Shown: positions 54,117 through 64,000 of the stretch, piece by piece | Layout: each line of letters starts with the position of its first letter | Numbering within the stretch: position 1 is the first letter of the stretch | Assembly (NCBI GenBank): GCA_963920575.1 | Contig: OY986973.1 | Location: 2,936,606 to 3,000,605 of the forward strand | Origin: Narthecium ossifragum | Taxonomy: Eukaryota; Streptophyta; Magnoliopsida; Dioscoreales; Nartheciaceae | Length of the DNA: 64,000 nucleotides | Direction: 5' to 3' | Translations under genes and position numbers: made by a program | The notes under the pieces: generated by a model | Databases searched by the model: none | The model's input: only the letters and a program-made list of their open reading frames with translations | Told to the model about the DNA's origin: nothing

Positions 54117-56340
54117 CGTTGCTCCTGGATTAGATCGGCCAAGGGGACGACGCTCGGAGGGGCCAATGGGGTTTTATTTAAGTTGGGGGTGATGCGGCTA
54201 GCACGGGAAGTTTAGGTGGCGGACCGGCTGACGCATGGGATTAGCATAGGATATTATGACCTCGGGTCTGAGCTAAAACTACCAAATTGCCATTACGGGT
54301 TGGCCCACTGTCTAGGGACGCGAAGCAGTAAACGACAGTGGGCCGAACGGGGCCCAAAGCTGGACCCACGGCCCAGGGCATGATTATTAGGTGCATTTTT
54401 CCATGCTTTTTTAAACATTTGATCCGCTCTTACTGTTATTTCTGCCTTCAGATATGAATCTACCTATTATTGGTTTTTTTTCTCCTTTGATTTTGGGATT
54501 AAACAAGGCCCATTTGGAAGTTTAATTGCAATTAGAGATCCAAGATGGTAGTTTTGTGACTATGGGAGAGATCGAGGGCAATCCGCCATAAAATGGTTAC
54601 ATCCGACGATAAGCACTCGTGGAGAGAGAGAGAGAAAAGAAGGGGCGTTTGCTTTTCGTTGTTGAATTCTTTTGGGGGAGCTCGCGGTGAGAGTGATAGC
54701 CACGGTTGTACTTAGCTCGCTGGTTGCCACAAGAGAAGCGTCGCATCACTGGCAGCCTAAACGTGGGTCGGCTTACGACGACGCATTTGGAACATTCTGC
54801 GGAGGTGACTAATGGGCTGTATTTGGGAAATTGAAAGTGTTTGTTCGGCCCACGGCTTCAGGCCTGTTTGGCCCATCGCATAGCCTGATGGTTTTACATG
54901 CTATAATTTTCATGGCGAAGCAGGAGCGACTAGCAAAGCTATGGCTTTCAGGTGGCCTAGTGATATCACTAAAAATAAAATTTTGTATATATGGTCACGT
55001 GACATGTGTAATTATTACTCAAAAATTATATTCAAAATGGATACGTGGTCATCAGGCATGTGAGGTGTGTCAACCGTAGCGCAAGGACGATCAAAAGGGT
55101 GTGTGAGTTCAGTCTTACTTCAATTAAGAGGATTTTTTGTGCGACAACTTAAGTCTAAAAGGGAATGGATCTTTATGGGTTTTTTGGATAATGGTAGCTA
55201 GCGATCACTACTAGAACAATTACTCTACTCTTGGATTGAAAAGTTACTTCATTCCTAAACTGGAAAGTAGGCTACTCCTAATGACGTATGTACAACTCCT
55301 AGAGTAAATTGAACTACTTCTAAGAAGTACTCGAGCTACTCCTAAGGTTGAGATGCTACTCCTACTTAGAAGACAAAACAAACAAATAAGCAGATAAGAA
55401 CTAGTTACTTACTTCCAATGAACAACAACTGATGGTTACAGCTCCGATGAAAGTTCTACAAGTACAAGCTAGAGGCTAGAAACTAGAAGATTACAATAGC
55501 TAAAGCTAAAATAGTAGTAGTAGCAAAGTCTAGATTCAGTCGGGGTTTTTTCTTCCTCCGTCTTCAAAGCTTTTATATCTCTGGTTGTCGTCTCCACGTG
55601 GCCATCACCCATGACTATTGTCCCATGACTCTTCGTGGTTTCCATCATAGCTCGTATCGTGATGCCTCTTGACATGTGGTTTCCCATAGATAACCGTCCC
55701 GCGCTTTTCTGGCTCCCACGCCCTTGCTTTAGGAGAGTAGTTTGTAGATAGTGGGTTACGACTGTACTTATAATGGTTCGGCTTCATCTATGGCCTCGAC
55801 CCTGAATGTGCACGCCTTGGTACCCGGCTTCGTGTGAAGCCTCGATCTCGAGGTTGCTCATCTCCTCGGCCACGAGGTTGCTTAGTGTTTCGACCTCGAG
55901 GTTACACCATTCCCGCCCTCGAGCCTGCATGTGTTGCTTCGTCGCCTCAACCTCGATACTCTTTCCCGGTATCTCAGCTTTGATCGGTGGCTCGGGTTCG
56001 AGATTGATGATATCATCTTTAACATTTGTTTTACTTATGTCAGAGGTCAAGCGGCGTTGAATGTCTCGTGGTTACATTGCGTCGCCATAAAATGTGGAGG
56101 CGATGTGATGATGTGTTTGAACTCGGATGTCGAGTAGCATTTAATGCGCTCTTACTCTCATTGGCCGACACTTCTTTTTCCGCGTGGGTTTGTATGCGAC
56201 GGTTCCACTAGCCTCATCGCTGACTCACTCATATGTCGAACCCATAAGGTATCGTGGGTACGATGATTGTGGCTCGATGGATAGGTGCCACTTTTTTGCC
56301 TCGACGATGGATATCCGTCGGTCGATACTTTAGTATTTTT
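54117..56340. other. SDH1 upstream region and unassigned repetitive DNA
   Basis: 54117-54400 is the promoter side of SDH1. At 55780-55960 short CCTCGA(C/T)CTCGAGGTT words recur, giving Glu/Val-rich frames on the minus strand. I do not recognise this as a gene and suspect repeat-derived sequence. Confidence 0.4.
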
Positions 56341-56354
56341 TCTCGGTAATAGTA

Positions 56355-56515
56355 ATACACATGTCATGTGATCGGTAGTGAGTTACCGACTAATTGATAT
56401 ATTCCATGAATAGTGAAGTACCGATGGATTAGATCAACCAATCGATACCTCACTACCGATGGATTAAAACAATCGGTCGGTATCTCACTACCAATTGAAC
56501 CACGTGTGTAACATA
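56355..56515. repeat. Second copy of the CGGTAGTGA...TACCGA foldback family
   Basis: Shares GATCGGTAGTGAGTTACCGA, AGTACCGATGGATTAGATCAA and CAATCGATACCTCACTACCGATGG with 21785-22015. Units alternate in orientation. Confidence 0.65.
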
Positions 56516-56915
56516 CATGGTTTCAATCATGTACACAAATCAGCGCTCTACTACTAATTTTGTTTAAGAAAGCCATGGAACTGACGTTTTAATAAAACAC
56601 CATTTTCTTCTTCGAGACCAATTTAATCAAAATTCAAACTTTTAGAGTTCCGGCGGTCTTGGAAGTGGTTAACTCATTTTGGATACATTTTAGTTGGCTA
56701 AACTAAATAATATTTGGCTACATTCTACTCCACTCACGTGCTTCACTCAAGGACAGCCCAACGCACAACATTTTTTCGACACATGTACGATCCAAGATAA
56801 CAATAATCACCACTGGTTCACAAATTTTACATCCAGACAGAGTACATAACATCTATATATACGCCACGCCCCACATTAGTTAGGATGGAATGGAACAAAG
56901 AACAACTCACCGAAG
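56516..56915. other. No recognised gene
   Basis: Unremarkable AT-rich intergenic sequence. Confidence 0.4.
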
Positions 56916-56928
56916 AAGTGAAGAACCC

Positions 56929-57719
56929 TTCTAGCCTCCGGGCTTACTTAGGGCCTGTTTGGTTGCTGAGAAGTGAGCTGGAGTGGAGTGACTTTTTAAG
57001 AAGTGACTTCACTGGAGTGACTTTCTGGGGAGTGACTTTCTGAGATTTTTTGAGTTCTGGTGTTTGGTTGGTGCTTGAAGTGGAGATATGATCACCCCCA
57101 ACCGTGAACAATTTCAAGGATTTTTAATAATTTAATATTTTATGTTAATAATTTTAATAATTAAAATATTAATATTAATATTTTAATAATTTTTATATTA
57201 AAATATTAAAAATAAATACTATTTTAGATGACGTGGATCAATCACGAGGTGTCACGTGATATGTGGGATCCATTTATATTAATATTTTATTACAGTATGA
57301 TATTATTAACATTATTTGCCACTTAAAATATTAAAATTAAAACATTAAAATAATATTTTAATATTAAAATATTAATAATTTAATAACTTTTAAATTAAAT
57401 TATTAGAAATAATATTATTTTGGATGACGTGGATCAATCACGAGGTGACACGTGATATGTGAGACCTACTTATATTAATATTTTATTACAGTATAATATT
57501 ATTAATATTATTTCCCACTTCAAATGCCACATCAACTGACTTCTCACCAAAAAGACCGAAAGTCGAAATGGAAAGTGACAGCTTTGGCTACAATGACTTG
57601 GAAGTGGGGCTGAAGTCACTTCAACCCCACTTCCGAGCAACCAAACACCTGAAGTGACTCGAAAGTCACTTCAAAAAAGTGACTTCCGGCCACTTCATGG
57701 AACCAAACAGCCCCCTAGT

Positions 57720-57766
<47 letters not shown>
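56929..57766 (+). mobile_element. Poly(A)-tailed retro-insertion carrying a MITE
   Basis: The 13 bases AAGTGAAGAACCC flank the segment at 56916-56928 and 57765-57777, and a run of 46 A (57721-57766) sits immediately before the right copy. A poly(A) tail plus a target duplication of this length indicates LINE-machinery retroposition. The inserted body is tiny (a short TTCTAGCCTCCGGGC stretch) apart from a MITE of about 765 bp (56951-57715). Confidence 0.65.
56951..57715. mobile_element. MITE with AAGTGACTT-rich subterminal repeats
   Basis: Ends GGGCCTGTTTGGTTG and, inverted, GGGGGCTGTTTGGTTCC. The subterminal zones carry many GAAGTGACTT/AAGTCACTTC words. The AT-rich centre contains a duplicated block (GATGACGTGGATCAATCACGAGGTG at about 57228 and 57423). 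Flanks are TTA on the left and CTA or TAG on the right, close to a PIF/Harbinger target. Confidence 0.7.
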
Positions 57767-57768
<2 letters not shown>

Positions 57769-58010
57769 GAAGAACCCCACGACACTCAATTATTTATTAA
57801 ACGAGCATGGAAACTCCAAAGACTCGCTCGCTCTATTCCCACCCTTCCTTTATTCCTCAATGGCTTCATGAAGAAAGAGAAACCATGCACGATTCCCTTG
57901 TCAGCCAATCTAACTAAACAAAGCAGTAAAGAAAGAAAAGAACACTCGTCGTCCCCTCGTCTCGTCAGAGACACCTTCACTCGAGAAGGATCCTTAATTA
58001 ATTTCTTTTA

Positions 58011-59806
58011 TCAACTTCCCTGGTATACGCATCCATTATAACCTGCACCACAATAACTCAATGAGTTACACGTTTTATAACACCTCAAATACAAAATAAG
58101 TAATTTTATATTATTTTTTATCAGCTAAAGTTTTTAAAATAATTAATAAAAGTAATTCTCATCAAGATTGCATGATGTCATGTTAACATCACAGATTATT
58201 TTAAAAGCTTGAGTTAATATAAAAAAAATGAGATTATATATTGGATATTAAATATTAATTATAATAATCTGGCTTGGATCTCTAGGAGCAGAAGTTTGTG
58301 CCTACTTGGGTTGTCGGAGCTGAGGGCGGCGGTCTGCCGGAAGTCGCAGTTCCATGGGTTCTTCCCCGACGACTGGTACAGCGCGTTCATGGCGAACGCG
58401 GCATGGCACTGCACCGTGTTCGGCTCGTAGCACGCACCGCCGGCCTGGATCGGCCCGCAGTCCACCCCCGGCTGGCTGCACGCGTAGTCGAGGTTCACCT
58501 GCAGCTCGTCCGGCGCCGTCCCATCCTTCGGAACGCACCACCCCTTCTTCGCCGCCTGCGTAGTACACCAACCCCATCATATCCAATGCTTACGTAGATC
58601 GCATAGGGATTATAAAGATCACACCTTTGAGGAGGAGGGGGAGGAGGAGGAGGGAGGGGAGGAACTGCCGGAGGACATGGCGAGCCCAACGTCATATGCC
58701 ATGGAGAGATCCGGCCGGTAAAGTCCAAAGGATCGCTCGGAGGTCGGGCCGGGCTTGAGGTCCTCGTCGTAAAGGGCAAAGATATAGGTCTCGATAGACT
58801 TCCCGGGCATCAGCGGCGTGCCGGCCATGGATCGGAGGTGGGAGATTAACCCACCATTGAAAGCCCGAGCGTTCTCTACGGTGGCGCCGTTCTCATTAGG
58901 GTCCCCGCGGTACGGCCACCCTGTCTCTGCCACAACGATCTCCGTCGCTGGGAACCCCGCCGCCTTCAGCGCCGACTGCACCGCGTCCACCTGCGCGTCG
59001 AACATGTTCATGTAGGTGATCTTGGAGCCGGAGTCGAACCTCCCCTGGTTTTGCTGGAACAAGCAGAAGGCCAGCGTCTCCGGCCTCGGATCGCTCTGGT
59101 AGGCGAACCACGGGTAGGGATTGATCATGAAAGGGGATCCGGTTTTGTTTAGGAACCCAAGAATCCCTTTGATGCCCGGGAGGAGATCGGAGTGGAAAGC
59201 GCCGGTGGAGGGGGGATCCGATTGGGCGAGCACGGCCATGGTGTTGACGGTGGAGATCTTGATGCCGGTGGAGGAGAGGGCGGCGTGGAGGTTTTGCATC
59301 GCGGGGAGGAGCTGGGCGGCGAGGGAAGGGTCTGCGGCGGAGAGGACCTCGTTCCCGATGGAGACGGTGGAGATGGTCGATGCGGGGACAAAAGGAAGCA
59401 CGTTGGCGGCGGCCCATCTGGCAGCCGCAGAGGGGTCGGAGGCGAGGGAGGGGATGTCGCCGTTGGACGCCCCGATTACGATGGAGATGTTGGTGCCGGC
59501 GAGAGCCCGAATCATGGCCGGGTCGGCGCCGTAAAGCCGCACCTTGGAGATGGTCGTCGTCCGCAGCAGCTTCGCCGTCGCCTCCGGCGGCGGCAGGTTG
59601 TCCGCCACCTGCCCATAGTTCACTCCAATAAAAGACTGCGACTCTGCGAGGAGCAACAGTGTAAATCTAAGCAAACAAGAGTTACAAGATAGCCAAAACC
59701 CCCAAAAAAAACAGAGATTGGACTCACTGGCGCCGGAGAAGGACTGAACGAGTGTGGAGACGAGTAGAAGTAGGACGAGGTGGTGGCTGATCATCCCCTT
59801 CTCCAT
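58011..59806 (-). CDS. Glucan endo-1,3-beta-glucosidase (GH17) with CBM43/X8 domain, four exons
   Basis: Exons 59728-59806, 58625-59643, 58306-58555 and 58011-58042 join in phase to 459 residues. A signal peptide (MISHHLVLLLLVSTLVQSFSGA) sends it to the apoplast. The GH17 domain starts IGVNYGQVADNLP; the proton donor is Glu in VSIGNEVL and the nucleophile Glu in VAETGWPYRG. After a Ser/Pro linker, the X8 domain has WCVP, ACSQPGVDCGPI, GGACYEPNTV, HAAFAMNALYQ and NPWNCDF, finishing SYNGCVYQGS. Its layout matches plant glucan endo-1,3-beta-glucosidase 7-type enzymes, which cleave wall or callose beta-1,3-glucan. The last 32-bp exon is separated by a 263-bp intron and is easily missed. Without it the frame runs into HKLLLLEIQ. 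An in-frame ATG at 59872 is an alternative start. Confidence 0.93.
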
Positions 59807-59879
59807 GCTTGCCGACGATGCTCTCAAGCTAGAAGATGATAGAAAAATGGACTCGTCTTTGCCTCTTTTCAAGGTAGTA

Positions 59880-60875
59880 CGATGATGTGGGGACTCCTAC
59901 GCAAAGACTCGGGAATTTTTGGTCCGTTGTCTGCGACGAAACCCCACGGAGTGTCCCACGTGCTAGTGAAGCTATGCTTATGTGGAGAACCTCGTGAGGA
60001 GGATGCTTCGACTGGAGGAATACGACTGTGGATGAACGAAAACACTTTGCTTGTTGATACTCTTTTTTTCGCTTTCCGGTGGCAGGATTTGATTCGGTGT
60101 TCTAAGAAGAAGGGGTTATTTTATGAGTCTGAGCTAATTAAAGATGGATTCGTGGAGAAGTAATGTCTAAAGCACTTGCAATTATTGATTCGATTCAGGA
60201 AAGATATATTTAGTTTCAGCTGGAAAGGAACAACACGACTCTTCCTTAGGTCCTTTTGGCTTCCAGCTGTTTGCTATTAATCGTTGCTATGCTCTTCCTA
60301 TTGGTAAACTGCGGTGCTTTTTGCTCGGTGAGACGGAAGAGGCAGAGGTGGTGGTCACTCGCTTCAGATTTCACGTGACAGCGTCCACCAATTGTCTTCG
60401 GAGCGTCTCGAGTTTAAACTGCGTTTGTCCGTTCTCGTGCTGCCGCACTCGAGCTGGATAAGAGATGAGTGATGGGAACGACATTCGATTGGGGGGACAA
60501 TACAGCGTGGGTTCGATATGAAATGAGATAGATGATGTCATTAGATATAATGTCAGGAGATTATATTCTTTGTTGCAAACATAACAGTGTCGACCAGAAA
60601 TCATTCACGAATTTTGTAATCAGTGCAAAGGAAGGAAATACTAGCATCCAATAGCCCGGTAAGATTCATACCTTGGGGACCGGATTCGGATCAATGCAGG
60701 ATCCGATCCATTTGCCAGCAGGCCCAGCACTGCTGCCAAGATTACAGTGACCGCCGGTAAGCCCACTCGCCATGGTAAGGAGATCCCTGGTTTTTCGCTC
60801 CTTTTGCCCCGTTCAAATAGCAAGAGGCAGTTGGAGAGGCCCAAAGCCACGACGGGAGCTGCTCTCCTTCCCCCA
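59880..60875. other. Divergent intergenic region between the glucanase and COV-like genes
   Basis: Contains both 5' flanks. An upstream in-frame ATG for the COV-like gene occurs at 60747, extending the protein by 43 basic residues. I see no separate gene. Confidence 0.45.
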
Positions 60876-63403
60876 ATGGCTAACACGAGAGAGAGGGACA
60901 GGGATCGCGAGCTCCTTATCCCCTCCAGCGGCCAATCCCTAGACCACCTCGACGACGATGACGGCGACGACGGGCACGGGCTCCTAATGACACACTCTCC
61001 TCCCATCCTCCCTCCTCCCACCTCTTCTCAGCTCCCCGTCACCGGACGAGAGGTTCTATCTCGTCGCTCCCCTCTTGTTCGATACAATGCCGCTTTCCGA
61101 TCCTATTCATGACTTATGACTGATGTTTCAAGAATATTTCTAGCATTTGCCTGCTTGTATGATGCCAATAGGACTTCTTACCTGCGTTATTAAGATCTGG
61201 TATTCTCGGGTGACCTAATTGGTTGTGTTCCTTTGACTAATAATATTAATAATAATAATCCTCCGGATATGAATAAATTCTGTTTTTATAATTTTTCCGC
61301 CATCAAACAAGCAAATCTAGTCATGTATGATGAGATGTCCTTGTATATTTTAAATCTAGTTAATGATCTAATGTTCAATCTAGCTTTTTTTCTTTTGTTT
61401 TGCATTGTTTTGCCACAATCGCGTAGATATCTTACTAGCTATGTTCACTAATATCAGAATATGAAAGTGTAACATCTAGTAACTTTTTTTTTGTTATTTC
61501 TAATCCATAAAGCTGCTATCAGATAGGAAATTAATTTCCTTTCCCTCATTGAGCAAGTTGTAACTTCTCTTTGGACTTGCTTAGGCATTTCTGAAAGTTT
61601 TTCGTAGCTGGGCTTCCAAAAAGTTCATGACAGGATGGTGAGTATTCCCTATGTTTCCTGTCCTCCAGTCTTATTTGGTTAGCAAAGCATTTTATTTTTC
61701 TATTTTTTGGTCATAACTGCTTTTTGTCATTTCCTTAGATTGACAACAGAACTACTCGATGTTTAATTTGTTCTTTCATAATATATTTCAGCCGTTGTTT
61801 TGCAGTGTTATTTTACTTCCAATAGCCATAACATTTTACATTACCTGGTGGTTCATTCATTTCGTGGATGGATTCTTTTCGCCAATTTATGCTCATCTTG
61901 GAATCAGTATATTCGGTAAGGGCATCGCTTATTTCAAACTTCTGCACAGTAGCACTGCACTTTTGCTACTTAGACTTGAAATTGTTTTTTGGGCTTTGAA
62001 TTAATTCTTCTTCTTAACTGCTGCAGCTACTACCTTACATAGTTAATTCAAATGTGGCATTGATATGTAAATTCCATGAAAACTTTGCAACTTTAATTTT
62101 CCTATAAGATGAAATTATCAAGCATTTGACCCATGTTACAATGTGTCCTGTAAAACGAAGTGGTAAAACTAGTTGAACCACACTCTAATCATTTGAGACG
62201 AGAACATTAAGGTTGTTTCTGCAAGTAGACAATGTTCAAGAGGTTTTCTTTCAAGTGTTTATCAAGCAGACAATAGAACAAATTCATGCTCACCAACTAT
62301 TCACATGAATCTGGAATCTTGTTTGTTTTTCCCTATTTTGCCTTTTGTTGCTTAAATTTCTGTTTGAGATAGTTTAGGTGAATAAACATTTATCAGGTTG
62401 CCTTTTCTCTTCTGATGCCAAGGGCTCTTATGACCTATTGCTGAAATAGCAAACTGATTCGAATGCAATATCATTGAAGATTTGATTTCACATTAGATTT
62501 TTTCTTGTGATGTGTCTTTATGCTTTTATTACAAGTTGCTTAAGCTTTTAAAGACAGTGTCAAGCCTATTATCCAGAAGGGCATCCAGTATCAATAAACT
62601 CTTGTATGACTAACTGGATTTAGAATGTGAAGTGTGAAGTTCAAGTATAAGCTGAAATCATACCTTTATATGGTCCAGTTACTCCATTAATGATTCTAAT
62701 CTGTACTAATTGACTTCTGTTTAAAGGCCTAGGATTCATAACCTCAATCACCTTCATCTTCCTGGTGGGAGTATTCATGTCATCATGGTTGGGAGCGTCT
62801 TTGCTTGGTCTTGGTGAATGGTTCATCAAGAAGATGCCACTTGTAAGCCACATCTACTCTGCTTCAAAGCAGATAAGTGCAGCAATTTCACCAGGTAATT
62901 GAATCTCTCCATAGTTCACAATCAGCTAATGCCCTGCCAACTCTTATTCATACCACTAAAAGCAACACTATGCAGATCAAGGTTCAGGAGCATTTAAAGA
63001 AGTTGTCATTCTAAGGCATCCACGGGTCGGAGAATACGCGATAGGCTTCATTACATCCACAGTAGTTCTTCGGAGAGATACAGGTGATGAAGAACTATCA
63101 TGTGTATATGTACCCACCAACCACCTCTACCTGGGTGACATCTTTCTCGTCAACTCTGGAGACGTAATCCGATCAAGCTTGTCTGTTCGAGAGGGTATTG
63201 GTAAGGTTCGAAAGAAGGATTACTCTGCCTCTTTTCTTTTGCTGATCAAATTGGTGATCTCTTTTCAATACTCTCTTGCAGAAATAGTTGTTTCAGGTGG
63301 CATGTCCATCCCTCAGATCATGTCCACTGTGAATTCCAATGCCAATTTTGTGAACCATGCTCTATCTGGGAGAAGCCCAAAGTTTGCAACTCTCCAGTTC
63401 TAA
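60876..63403 (+). CDS. COV/LCV-like membrane protein (DUF502), six exons
   Basis: Exons 60876-61052, 61585-61637, 61806-61915, 62727-62894, 62976-63200 and 63282-63403 join in phase to 284 residues. The N-terminus has the family's RERDRDRELLIP signature, then an acidic Asp/Gly stretch and FRSWASKKFMTGC. Two hydrophobic segments follow (VILLPIAITFYITWWFIHFVDGFF and GFITSITFIFLVGVFMSSWLGAS). The soluble C-terminal domain has IYSASKQISAAISPDQ, HPRVGEYAIGFITSTVV, CVYVPTNHLYLGD and EIVVSGGMS. CONTINUOUS VASCULAR RING and LCV proteins are Golgi/membrane proteins affecting vascular patterning and vacuolar trafficking in Arabidopsis; function here is by homology. The C-terminus (ALSGRSPKFATLQF) is atypical and may be lineage-specific. 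Confidence 0.92.
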
Positions 63404-63520
63404 AAGGTCCAGTTAAAGCTTGATTTCGATTGATTGATTCATTTACTTTTAACTTCCCTAAATTGCCAACTTCTTTGTGTGTTTCATACACTCACCGACT
63501 CATGTGGTAATGCAGGATAT

Positions 63521-63521
<1 letters not shown>

Positions 63522-63580
<59 letters not shown>
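63522..63580 (+). repeat. (CT)n microsatellite, about 29 repeats
   Basis: Uninterrupted CT dinucleotides about 120 bp after the COV-like stop codon, probably in or just beyond the 3' untranslated region. Confidence 0.95.
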
Positions 63581-63581
<1 letters not shown>

Positions 63582-64000
63582 AGATAGAACTTTCCTCCAA
63601 AAATGTTAGCAAAACAAAATAGAAAAGAAACTTTCAATTAAGTTGGAATCCTATCTTTCTCAATCGTCCAAAACCATTCTTTAAATTCAGTACTCCAAAA
63701 TTGGCAAAATAGTTAGCTGGGTATGGTTGTGAAGGTGATTGGTGATGGCATAACTAGCAAGTCATCAATTAGTAGGTAGATGGCGACCAATATACAAGTC
63801 CATACCCATCACCATTCACATGGCTTGTTCCCATCCCACTCCACTTAATGGGTTAGACAAACAATTGCATCAAGCTATAAAATACAAGACCAACAAGTGT
63901 ACTATAATATAGGAATCTAATTACAAAACACCATTTTGATTTCAAGAATTAAAGAACTCATCAACAGATCGTCAAGGCATCAACAGATCATTAAGGCACA
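63581..64000. other. Downstream flank, nothing recognised
   Basis: No gene. A short imperfect direct repeat (CAACAGATC(G/A)T(C/T)AAGGCA) is at the very end of the window. Confidence 0.4.

Noticed and set aside
55784..56060. Glu/Val-rich minus frame and matching plus frame
   Set aside because: Driven by short CCTCGA/TCGAGG repeats; no domain, start context or splice partner.
59806..59872. Upstream in-frame ATG for the glucanase
   Set aside because: It adds a charged leader before the signal peptide; the ATG at 59806 gives a normal secretory N-terminus. Left as an alternative only.
60747..60875. Upstream in-frame ATG for the COV-like gene
   Set aside because: The family normally starts just before the RERDRELLIP signature, so 60876 was preferred.

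Overview
This window looks like plant nuclear DNA. Genes have many short GT-AG introns and plant-specific families (family-1 UDP-glycosyltransferases, a GH17-CBM43 glucanase, a COV/LCV membrane protein, a DUF3741/DUF4378 protein). Plant transposons are dense: an Athila-type Ty3/gypsy element, an L1-type LINE, Mutator-like elements, PIF/Harbinger MITEs and solo LTRs. The very GC-rich single-exon UGTs and the GC-rich first exons of the BTB and glucanase genes next to AT-rich intergenic DNA suggest a monocot. That is an inference, and I cannot name the species.

Layout. 1-8.6 kb is a nest: a minus-strand Athila-like element, with an apparently intact gag-protease frame running off the left edge and a complete 1.55-kb LTR, sits inside the reverse transcriptase domain of a decayed minus-strand LINE. 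9-18.7 kb is transposon debris: a FAR1-type fragment, a MULE with TIRs of about 350 bp, a GC-rich inverted minisatellite pair, and a clean 1.37-kb Pack-MULE that has captured the first exon of a CYP81-like P450 between 10-bp target duplications. 19.0-20.5 and 27.7-29.2 kb hold two same-strand UGT paralogues. They are separated by a FAR1/MULE-derived pseudogene split by a 685-bp solo LTR, a LINE RNase H fragment, and a MITE that itself contains a 597-bp solo LTR. 29.6-30.3 kb is a foldback element.

The right half is gene-rich. In order: a two-exon BTB/POZ gene (minus, 30.7-34.0), a MITE-rich interval (34-37.7), a small three-exon LEA-like gene (minus, 37.7-38.4), a C-rich minisatellite (38.9-39.65), a five-exon DUF4378/TRM-like gene (plus, 41.2-46.9), and convergent to it a 16-exon mitochondrial succinate dehydrogenase flavoprotein gene (minus, 47.6-54.1). 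After another repeat interval comes a four-exon GH17 beta-1,3-glucanase with a CBM43/X8 domain (minus, 58.0-59.8). Last is a six-exon COV/LCV-like gene (plus, 60.9-63.4).

The genes do not form an operon-like pathway. The only functional cluster is the UGT pair. Exon coordinates come from reading splice sites by eye and checking phase arithmetic. Every multi-exon model closes in frame, but none has transcript support here.
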